6,368 bases of DNA from Deltaproteobacteria bacterium (lineage in GTDB: Bacteria > Desulfobacterota > DSM-4660 > Desulfatiglandales > Desulfatiglandaceae): NCBI GenBank assembly GCA_013349725.1, contig DUZB01000273.1:56-6423 (forward strand). The letters are read 5' to 3'. Position numbers and translations under genes: made by a program. Each line of letters opens with the position of its first letter. Positions within the stretch are counted from its first letter, which is position 1. The notes beneath the pieces are model-generated. The model searched no databases and had not been told where the DNA came from. It saw nothing but the letters and a program-made list of their open reading frames with translations. Positions 1 to 6,114 of the stretch are shown here, in pieces.

Positions 1-59
1 AGAGCAATCGAAGATTATTGGCTTGCTTATATGTGAATACCAGAAATGGGTCCATCATT

Positions 60-94
60 GGACATCGGGCATAGGACATAGGACGTTGGGCATA
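60..94. repeat. Degenerate 7-nt tandem repeat, five units, over the regulator start
   Basis: Five consecutive heptads can be read from position 60: GGACATC, GGGCATA, GGACATA, GGACGTT, GGGCATA (consensus GGRCATA). The array is 35 nt, not a multiple of three, so any change in unit number would shift the frame if translated. It spans the likely TTG start of the LysR gene (86-88). One unit supplies AGGA (73-76), nine bases before that TTG, so the repeat may provide the ribosome binding site. Heptad arrays like this are, from memory, dispersed in many delta-proteobacterial genomes; that was not checked here. Confidence 0.75.
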
Positions 95-1018
95 GACTTT
101 GATCTTCGCCAGCTGGAAATTTTTCGCGCCGTGGTTGACCTGAAGAGCTTTTCCAAGGCGGCCGGCCGCGTATTCCTGGCTCAGGCCTCCGTCAGTGAAA
201 GAATCGCAACCCTGGAGGGCCTGGTTGGAACAAGACTTCTGGATCGCTTAGGGCGACAGGTCGTTCCCACAAAAGCCGGCGAGCTCCTTTACAAGCATGC
301 CGTTCTCCTTCTGGATATGAAGAGAACCGCGTGCCTTGAAATGAATGATTTCCTTGGCGTGCGAAAAGGCGAGGTTTCCCTGGGGGGAAGCACCATCCCG
401 GGAGAGTATATCCTTCCGAAACTCATCGGTCGTTTTCGGGAGCGATATCCCTTTGTGTCTATCGACCTGAGCATTGCCAATACGGATGAAATAAGGACCA
501 GGGTCCTTGCCGGCGATCTGGAACTGGGCGTGGTGGGTTCCAGAAATGCTCATGGAAACCTCATCTGCCGGGAACTTTGGAAAGATCACCTGGTCCTGCT
601 TGTTCCCTCCCGGCACCGATGGGCAGGAAGAAGGGAAGTAATGGTCCAGGACCTCGTGGATGAACCGTTCATTCTCAGGGAATTGGGGTCGGGTACCCTG
701 AAAATCATGGACGACTACCTGAAAGCAGCCGGTCTGAATGGAATCGATGGGTTGAACACGGTCGCTCGTTTCGGAACATCAACGGCGGTCAAGGAGGGAA
801 TCAAGGCAGGGCTTGGGGTATCCATCCTTTCGGCGCGGGCCGCCGACACGGAACTGGAGATGGGCATCTTGAAAGCCCTCGAAATAAAGGATCTTCAAAT
901 GGATCGGAACTTCACCCTCATAAGGGACAGGCGAAGGATTGCTTCGCCCCTCTGCCGGGCACTGGTTGATTTCCTGCTGGAAAATTCCAAAGCGGAACAG
1001 AAAAATGACTGTTTTTAG
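86..1018 (+). CDS. LysR-family transcriptional regulator (selenium metabolism-associated type, by resemblance)
   Basis: A DNA-binding regulator of about 310 residues, the usual LysR length. The N-terminal winged helix-turn-helix runs roughly from residues 6 to 65, beginning DLRQLEIFRAV and including SFSKAAGRVF, SVSERIATLE and LLDRLGRQVVPTKAGE. A linker helix follows, then a periplasmic-binding-protein-like effector domain (about 92-300) with GGSTIPGEYILPKLIGRF and GDLELGVVGSR. That wording matches what I recall of the 'selenium metabolism-associated LysR regulator' group; the effector is not readable from sequence. Start choice: the frame has no ATG before the HTH and stays open to the left window edge. 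TTG at 86 puts the HTH at the normal distance and has AGGA nine bases upstream; TTG at 23 would add 21 unlikely residues. The true start could differ. The last 14 nt overlap the ClC gene, so the two are probably co-transcribed, and the regulator may control the channel. Confidence 0.9.
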   Translation: MGIDFDLRQLEIFRAVVDLKSFSKAAGRVFLAQASVSERIATLEGLVGTRLLDRLGRQVVPTKAGELLYKHAVLLLDMKRTACLEMNDFLGVRKGEVSLGGSTIPGEYILPKLIGRFRERYPFVSIDLSIANTDEIRTRVLAGDLELGVVGSRNAHGNLICRELWKDHLVLLVPSRHRWAGRREVMVQDLVDEPFILRELGSGTLKIMDDYLKAAGLNGIDGLNTVARFGTSTAVKEGIKAGLGVSILSARAADTELEMGILKALEIKDLQMDRNFTLIRDRRRIASPLCRALVDFLLENSKAEQKNDCF

Positions 1019-2777
1019 ACCCGCCATATCTTTCAGAGAGATCATTGATCGTATCCGGAAATATCGTCCGGACCAGCATATCTCCAGCCTGCTTATCGCT
1101 ATCGTTATCGGCATATTGAGTGGATACGGCGCAGTGCTTTTCAGATTCGTGATCAAGGGAGCACAGTATCTCTTTTACCAGAACAGCGACGATATTCTCA
1201 CCTTCGCAGCATCTATTCCGCCCTACATCATGATCGGCATGCCGGCCCTGGGAGGCCTGATCGTAGGCATTCTGGTCCATTTCGGCGCAAGGGAGGCCAA
1301 AGGGCATGGGGTCCCCGAGGTCATGGAAGCCGTATCCCTTCGAGGAGGACATATTCGAAAGCGGGTGGCCTTTGTGAAAATCATGGCCTCCGCCATCTGT
1401 ATCGGTTCAGGAGGGTCCGTGGGCCGCGAGGGGCCCATTGTTCAGATCGGTGCTTCCATAGGGTCCAGCGTATCTCAGCTTTTCAAGATGTCAAGCCAGC
1501 AACGAAGGACCATGGTGGGATGCGGAGCCGCCGCCGGAATCGCCGCTACTTTCAATGCGCCTATTGCGGGAGTGCTTTTTGCCCTGGAGGTGCTCTTAGG
1601 GGATTTTGGTATCGCCGCCTTTTCCCCGGTGGTCCTTTCATCCGTTATGGCCACCACCATATCCCGACACTACTTTGGTGATTTTCCCGCCTTTGTTATC
1701 CCTTCTTACGAACTGGTTTCCCTCTGGGAGCTGCTCATTTACCCGTTTCTTGGAATTCTGGCCGGCCTTCTGGGTATCCTTTTTATCACGGTCCTGTATA
1801 AGGCGGAGGATCTCTCTGATCTCGTTAAGATCCCGGATTGGATAAAACCAGCCATTGGAGGATTGATATTAGGGGTCGTTCTTCTCAAATGGCCCCAGGT
1901 TTTCGGTGTCGGATACGGCGCCATGAACCTGGTCCTGTTAAATGAAATGACAGGTATGCTGATGCTGACGCTCATTTTTGTCAAGATGGCCGCCACCTCC
2001 ATCACCCTTGGGTCGGGCGGGTCAGGGGGCATCTTTGCCCCATCCCTTTTCATGGGGTCCATGGTCGGCGGCTTTTTCGGTTGGTTCGTCAACCTCTTTT
2101 TCCCGGTTATTACGGCGCCTCCCGCAGCCTATGCCCTCGTCGGGATGGGAGCTTTTGTGGCGGCCACCACCCATGCCCCCATCACCGCTATTCTGATTAT
2201 TTTTGAGATGACCGGCAATTACAAGATCATCCTGCCCATGATGATCACTTGCATTCTCAGCACTATTGTGGCGTCCTCCCTCAAAACCGGATCTATCTAC
2301 ACCATTAAGCTGCTCCGGAGAGGTGTGGACCTCTCCAAGGGTCTTGAACAGAATATCCTTAAGAACATGAAGGTCCGCCGGATTATGGAAAAAAATGTGG
2401 TGACCGTTCCCGAAGGCATGCCCCTTGTAAGCCTGATCAGCACCTTCAAGGTAAGAAATGTTTCCTATCTCCACATGGTCAACAAGGAAAATGATCTAAC
2501 GGGCATTATCTCTTTCAGGGACATCCGTCCTCTGCTCGAAGAGGAAGAAGTGAATTATCTGATTATTGCGAAGGATGTGGCCACCACGAATGTTGTCACC
2601 GTCGGAGAGGATGACAACATTCAGGTCGCCATGAGTCTCATGGGCAATCGGGGTATTTCCCAGTTGCCGGTAACCGGAGGAGAAAATGGACGTAAACTCA
2701 TCGGAACTTTGAGGGAAAAAGATGTGATTGCCGCTTACGATAATGCGGTCATTCGCCATGAAATCGAACTGCATTAA
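1005..2777 (+). CDS. ClC-family chloride/anion channel or transporter with two CBS domains
   Basis: Integral inner-membrane anion transport protein of 590 residues, a normal length for bacterial ClC proteins with C-terminal CBS domains. Selectivity and gating motifs are visible: GHGVP (100-104, the GSGIP-equivalent loop), GSGGSVGREGP (134-144) with gating glutamate E142, GIFAP (342-346), and SIYTIKLLRRG with Y432 matching the pore tyrosine (Tyr445 of E. coli ClC). NAPIAGVLFALEV (184-196) aligns with the E. coli stretch ending in the internal proton glutamate Glu203, but here that position is V196, as in ClC channels. CBS1 is about 452-510 and CBS2 about 522-580; such pairs usually bind adenine nucleotides and modulate gating. 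Start: ATG 1005 gives a short cytoplasmic N-terminus before the first hydrophobic helix (about 28-50). It overlaps the LysR stop by 14 nt, with GGA at 994-996 as a weak ribosome site. The frame extends up to 939, but that would add 22 atypical residues. The anion carried (chloride or another) cannot be decided. Confidence 0.95.
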   Translation: MTVFRPAISFREIIDRIRKYRPDQHISSLLIAIVIGILSGYGAVLFRFVIKGAQYLFYQNSDDILTFAASIPPYIMIGMPALGGLIVGILVHFGAREAKGHGVPEVMEAVSLRGGHIRKRVAFVKIMASAICIGSGGSVGREGPIVQIGASIGSSVSQLFKMSSQQRRTMVGCGAAAGIAATFNAPIAGVLFALEVLLGDFGIAAFSPVVLSSVMATTISRHYFGDFPAFVIPSYELVSLWELLIYPFLGILAGLLGILFITVLYKAEDLSDLVKIPDWIKPAIGGLILGVVLLKWPQVFGVGYGAMNLVLLNEMTGMLMLTLIFVKMAATSITLGSGGSGGIFAPSLFMGSMVGGFFGWFVNLFFPVITAPPAAYALVGMGAFVAATTHAPITAILIIFEMTGNYKIILPMMITCILSTIVASSLKTGSIYTIKLLRRGVDLSKGLEQNILKNMKVRRIMEKNVVTVPEGMPLVSLISTFKVRNVSYLHMVNKENDLTGIISFRDIRPLLEEEEVNYLIIAKDVATTNVVTVGEDDNIQVAMSLMGNRGISQLPVTGGENGRKLIGTLREKDVIAAYDNAVIRHEIELH

Positions 2778-2822
2778 CCCGGATAGCTGTAAGCCGTGAA
2801 CGATTGACATAGCTTTTTTTGG

Positions 2823-2892
2823 GGACGCTGATTTCCGCAGATAAGCGCGGAAAAATAAAAAAATCAGGCATAATCTGCGTCTATCGGCGTCC
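2823..2892. repeat. Imperfect inverted repeat made of 10-nt units (dispersed intergenic element)
   Basis: The outer arms GGACGCTGAT (2823-2832) and ATCGGCGTCC (2883-2892) pair over 10 positions (one G-T). After a 3 x 3 mismatch, CGCAGAT (2836-2842) pairs with ATCTGCG (2873-2879). The centre is A-rich and unpaired. The left arm reads as three 10-nt units (CGCTGATTTC, CGCAGATAAG, CGCGGAAAAA) and the right arm as similar units in reverse orientation. From memory, GGACGCAGATT-type elements of this build are dispersed between genes in many environmental bacteria. As RNA it would fold into a hairpin in the leader of the glycosyltransferase genes, 37 nt before the TTG start. Confidence 0.75.
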
Positions 2893-2920
2893 AAATTCTT
2901 TTTCTTGAGCAGTCTACATC

Positions 2921-2924
2921 GGAG
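2921..2924 (+). promoter_or_regulatory. Ribosome binding site deciding a TTG start
   Basis: GGAG lies five bases before TTG 2930. It is the reason for accepting TTG as the start of the first glycosyltransferase. The nearby ATG at 2925 is in another frame, and no other start in the correct frame lies between here and the first beta-strand of the GT2 domain. Confidence 0.6.
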
Positions 2925-2929
2925 ATGTC

Positions 2930-3919
2930 TTGCAGGATCTTGTTACCGTAATCATTGTAAACTGGAACGGGAAAAAACTGCTTCCGGATTGTCTTGAAAG
3001 TCTGAGAAAACAGGAATTTCAAAATTTTTCCACCATCCTTGTGGACAATGGATCTTCAGATGGATCTCTTGACCTTGTTTCAGAGTTCTATCCGGAAATC
3101 AGAATCATCTCCCTGTCTGAGAACATGGGGTTTGCTGCAGCAAACAATGTGGCCTTTTGCCAGGCTGAGACAAAATATATCGCGCTCTTAAACAACGACG
3201 CAATGGCTCATCCCCAATGGCTCAAACAACTGACGGAAAGCCTTGAAAACGACCATGGCGCAGGTTTTGCCGCTGCCAGAATAGTCTATTATGACAATCC
3301 GGAAATCATCGATAGGGCAGGGGATGGTTACTCCACGGCCGGGGCGGGTGTTCTGCGGGGAAGAGGTTTGAAGGCGAAGGATTATGCGCAAACCCAGTAT
3401 ATTTTCGGGGCCTGTGCTGCGGCCGCCATGTACCGAAAGGCAATGCTTGACCATGTGGGTTTTTTTGATCCGGAATTTTTCCTGATCTACGAAGACGTGG
3501 ATCTCAGTTTCAGGGCCCAGCTTTCCGGATACCCGTGTCTGTACGTACCTGAAGCCATTGTATATCACAAGGTCAGCTCCAGCATCATTCGGGATTCTTC
3601 GGTTTCCATATACTATGGACACCGCAATCTTGAATGGGTGTATTTTCAGAATATGCCGCCCTGGCTGCTCCTGCGGTCCCTCTGGGCCCATGCCCTATAC
3701 GATCTGGCGGCCTTCTTCTATTTTGCCGGTAAAGGCATGGCAAAACCGTTTCTAAGGGCCAAATGGCATGCCATCAGGAGTGTAAAAAGGGTTGTGAAAA
3801 ATCGCAGACGAATTCAGTCAGAAAAGCGTGTGGTCAATGCCTACCTGTGGAGGCTCATGGTAAGAGAACGGTTTCTGCCCCGGTTGGCCATGAGGATGAA
3901 AAAAAATGAAGACTCATGA
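2930..3919 (+). CDS. Family GT2 glycosyltransferase, WbbL (rhamnosyltransferase)-like
   Basis: A 329-residue inverting, GT-A fold glycosyltransferase that probably transfers a sugar from a nucleotide donor onto a lipid-linked polysaccharide at the inner face of the cytoplasmic membrane. Visible parts: the first strand VTVIIVNWNG (5-14), nucleotide-binding VDNGSSDGS (38-46), DxD-like LLNND with D90 (86-90), an acceptor-side motif FFDPEFFLIYEDVDLSF (178-194) with E188 and D189 as likely catalytic-base region, and VYHKVSSS (211-218). The tail has a hydrophobic stretch (about 244-266) followed by a strongly basic region (about 267-325), suggesting peripheral membrane attachment. Start is TTG, preceded by GGAG. 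The 3' end overlaps the next glycosyltransferase by 14 nt, so both are probably one operon and translationally coupled. Rhamnose is the commonest donor in WbbL-like enzymes, but the donor cannot be read from this sequence. Confidence 0.92.
   Translation: MQDLVTVIIVNWNGKKLLPDCLESLRKQEFQNFSTILVDNGSSDGSLDLVSEFYPEIRIISLSENMGFAAANNVAFCQAETKYIALLNNDAMAHPQWLKQLTESLENDHGAGFAAARIVYYDNPEIIDRAGDGYSTAGAGVLRGRGLKAKDYAQTQYIFGACAAAAMYRKAMLDHVGFFDPEFFLIYEDVDLSFRAQLSGYPCLYVPEAIVYHKVSSSIIRDSSVSIYYGHRNLEWVYFQNMPPWLLLRSLWAHALYDLAAFFYFAGKGMAKPFLRAKWHAIRSVKRVVKNRRRIQSEKRVVNAYLWRLMVRERFLPRLAMRMKKNEDS
3892..3896 (+). promoter_or_regulatory. Ribosome binding site inside the upstream gene
   Basis: GAGGA sits nine bases before ATG 3906, within the last codons of the first glycosyltransferase gene, followed by an A-run. 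It supports the overlapping start of the fusion gene and coupled translation of the two. Confidence 0.6.
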
Positions 3920-6071
3920 AACTATAGAACATTCCCATGTGGATGTTATCCTCGTTAATTATAACAGCACGGACCACCTGCTGCAATGCTTGGAATCCCT
4001 TTACAATGCTTCCCGCGGATTGACCATCCATGTGTGGGTGCAGGACAACGCTTCCAGTGACAATGTGGCTCGGATAAGCAATCTTTTTCCCGACGTGAAT
4101 GTAATCAGAAATGATAGAAATCTGGGATTTGCACGGGCCATCAACCGATCTCTTCCGCAGGGTTCCGCTCCTTACATTTTGATCCTGAACCCGGACACCA
4201 TTGTCGCTGAAGGTTTTTTTGAACCCATCCTGGAATACATGAATACCCATGGCGAAGTGGGAATGATCGGTCCGAAAATCCTGGATACGGACAAGACCGT
4301 CCAGGGATCTGCAAGGTCGTTTCCGACCGTGCTGACAGCGCTTTTCGGCAGAAAATCGATCCTCACGAGATTTTTTCCAGAAAATCCCATCACGAGAGAA
4401 AATATCCTGACAAGCAGTTCTGATGGTTTTACGCCAATGACAGTGGACTGGGTTTCAGGGGCCTGTATGCTGGTCAGGAGAGAAACCGTAGCACATGTTG
4501 GTCCCATGGATGCCCGGTTTTTCATGTACTGGGAGGATGCGGACTGGTGCAGGCGTATGTGGGAAAGCGGGTGGAAGGTGGTCTATTTTCCAAGGTCTTC
4601 CATCGTTCATTTCGCAGGGGTCAGCAGCAATAAAAATATCTTCCGTTCCGTGCTTGAATTTCACAAGAGCATTTATCGCCTTTTTCAAAAACATGCCCGG
4701 TCGCCTCACTCCTTTCTGAGGCCCTTCATCTTCTGGGGCCTCATATACCGATTTATATTCGTGATATTCTCCCAGGGTGTATCCATCATGTTTTACCGTT
4801 TCCTGCATTCTTTCCGTGGGAGAACAGGTGTGACTTCATTCCCTGACGGACGGACAAAGCTGCTCCGTTTCATCGCCAGACTGAATATTGGCGGCCCGTC
4901 CATTCACGTCTATTTGTTGACCAAAGGGCTCAATCCTTTGAAATTTCGGTCTATTCTCGTGACCGGCAAGATTTCCCGTGAGGAGGGAGATATGAGCTAT
5001 CTGTTCGATGCTCTTGTTGAAAAGCCAATAGTTATCGATGATCTGCAGCGCGAAATCCGGCCATGGCTGGATATAAAGGCTTTCTTCCGGATTTTTTCTC
5101 TTCTCCATGCTGAGAAACCTCAGATCGTGGACACACATACTGCCAAGGCCGGGACCACTGCAAGACTGGCCGTCATCCTGTATAATTTTCTGTACGGGGG
5201 AAAAATCCGGACGGTTCACACGTTCCACGGCCATGTTTTTGAAGGATATTTCAGCAGAATAAAATCTTCTGCCTTCGTGTGGGTCGAACGGTTGCTGGCA
5301 AAGGGTACCGACGTGATCGTGGCTATCAGTGATTCCCAGAAAAAAGACCTGTCCGAAAAATTCAAAATCGCAACAACTCATCGAATCAGGACCGTACATC
5401 TTGGGTTTGATCTGGAACCATTTCTTTCGTCCTGGGAACTCAAAGGACAGCTCAGGCAGATGCTTGGAATGGACAAGAGCACCCTGGTCATCGGCATTAT
5501 CGGCCGCCTTGTCCCCATAAAAAACCACCGGATGTTTTTTGAGGCGGCGAAACGTTTTATAGAAAGGGATCCGGAACAAAAGGTCGCTTTTTTAGTGGTA
5601 GGAGACGGGGAACTGCGGGGGAATTTGGAACAATACTGCAGGAACCAAGGCATTGATTCCCACGTACGATTCCTGGGGTGGATGAGAGACCTGCCCATGA
5701 TCTATGCCGACTTGGATATTCTGGCTCTTACATCACTCAACGAAGGGACTCCTTTTTCCATCATAGAGGCCATGGCATCCTCCGTTCCCGTGGTTGCGAC
5801 GAAAGTAGGCGGTGTTGCAGACCTGCTGGGAGGACTGGAGGACGGGCAGCCAGGGGATCGTTTCAAGATTCATGAAAGAGGTATCCTCTGCGAAAAAGAG
5901 GATGCTGCCGGATTTGCAGAGGCTCTCAAATTCCTCATGGGCATGAATCCTGATGAAAGGTCTGCACGCATAGAACGGGCCCGCGTGTTCGTGGAGGAGC
6001 AGTTTTCGGAGAAGCGACTCTTGAAAGATATGGAAATACTGTATCAGGAATTAGTGACGAGCGACGAGTAA
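3906..6071 (+). CDS. Bifunctional glycosyltransferase: GT2 domain fused to GT4 domain
   Basis: A 721-residue protein with two complete glycosyltransferase domains in one uninterrupted frame. Domain 1 (about 10-260) is GT2/WbbL-like: VDVILVNYNS (12-21), VQDNASSD (45-52), LNPDT with D97 (94-98), GACMLVRRE (185-193), FFMYWEDADWCRRMWESG with E210/D211/D213, and HFAG (235-238). A hydrophobic segment (about 272-298) probably contacts the membrane. Domain 2 (about 316-721) is a retaining GT-B, family GT4 enzyme: N-terminal IARLNIGGPS (323-332), VHTFHGHVFEGYF (437-449), donor-phosphate-binding GRLVPIKNH with R534 and K539, and an E-x7-E motif (E613, E621) in LNEGTPFSIIEAM. Two sequential sugar additions by one polypeptide are likely, in surface polysaccharide assembly with the preceding gene. 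ATG 3906 has GAGGA nine bases upstream and overlaps the previous stop by 14 nt. The sugars are not predictable. A possible internal start at GTG 4830 could yield the GT4 part alone. Confidence 0.93.
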   Translation: MKTHETIEHSHVDVILVNYNSTDHLLQCLESLYNASRGLTIHVWVQDNASSDNVARISNLFPDVNVIRNDRNLGFARAINRSLPQGSAPYILILNPDTIVAEGFFEPILEYMNTHGEVGMIGPKILDTDKTVQGSARSFPTVLTALFGRKSILTRFFPENPITRENILTSSSDGFTPMTVDWVSGACMLVRRETVAHVGPMDARFFMYWEDADWCRRMWESGWKVVYFPRSSIVHFAGVSSNKNIFRSVLEFHKSIYRLFQKHARSPHSFLRPFIFWGLIYRFIFVIFSQGVSIMFYRFLHSFRGRTGVTSFPDGRTKLLRFIARLNIGGPSIHVYLLTKGLNPLKFRSILVTGKISREEGDMSYLFDALVEKPIVIDDLQREIRPWLDIKAFFRIFSLLHAEKPQIVDTHTAKAGTTARLAVILYNFLYGGKIRTVHTFHGHVFEGYFSRIKSSAFVWVERLLAKGTDVIVAISDSQKKDLSEKFKIATTHRIRTVHLGFDLEPFLSSWELKGQLRQMLGMDKSTLVIGIIGRLVPIKNHRMFFEAAKRFIERDPEQKVAFLVVGDGELRGNLEQYCRNQGIDSHVRFLGWMRDLPMIYADLDILALTSLNEGTPFSIIEAMASSVPVVATKVGGVADLLGGLEDGQPGDRFKIHERGILCEKEDAAGFAEALKFLMGMNPDERSARIERARVFVEEQFSEKRLLKDMEILYQELVTSDE
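4818..4832 (+). promoter_or_regulatory. Possible internal translation start at the GT2/GT4 junction
   Basis: GGGAG (4818-4822) is followed seven bases later by an in-frame GTG (4830-4832, codon 309 of the fusion). Initiation here would give a 413-residue stand-alone GT4 enzyme beginning just before KLLRFIARLNIGG, a typical GT4 length and N-terminus. The site may be only a relic of two separate genes or chance. Confidence 0.35.
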
Positions 6072-6114
6072 TGAGTGATTAGTGAAGAGTAGCTTTTCAC
6101 TCCTCACTTTTCAC
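6068..6114. terminator. Palindrome between convergent genes, likely bidirectional terminator
   Basis: Arms 6068-6089 and 6093-6114 flank a 3-nt loop (TAG). Next to the loop GTGAAGAG pairs with CTTTTCAC (with A-T beyond, nine pairs including one G-T). After a two-base mismatch a further six pairs form (GAGTGA with TCACTT, last pair G-T). The units GAGTGA/AGTGAAG and TCACTCC/TCACTTTTC also read as short direct repeats on each side. The stop of the + strand fusion gene (TAA 6069-6071) and of the - strand gene (6104-6106) both lie inside the stem. No long T-run follows, so it is not a textbook intrinsic terminator. Confidence 0.5.

Noticed and set aside
1..36. Open codons at the left edge ending with TGA at 34-36, perhaps the tail of an upstream gene
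   Set aside because: Only eleven codons are visible and the other two + strand frames are also open here, so no gene can be supported.
248..616. Open frames on the - strand opposite the LysR gene and several opposite the ClC gene
   Set aside because: They are antisense shadows of well-supported genes, without family motifs or start signals.
2782..2821. Possible intrinsic terminator after the ClC gene (AGC followed by seven T)
   Set aside because: The T-run is real, but the only stem I can form before it (GCTGT with ACATAGC, bulged) is about five pairs with a long loop, too weak to call.
2804..2832. Perfect TTGACA (-35-like) at 2804-2809 before the glycosyltransferase operon
   Set aside because: At 16-18 nt spacing the -10 candidates are poor (such as CTGATT). 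CATAAT at 2869-2874 has no matching -35. Not enough to call a promoter.
4836..5579. Long (247-codon) open frame on the - strand opposite the GT4 domain
   Set aside because: It lies wholly inside the strongly supported GT4 coding region, has no recognisable domain or upstream ribosome site, and its composition looks like the reverse of that gene.
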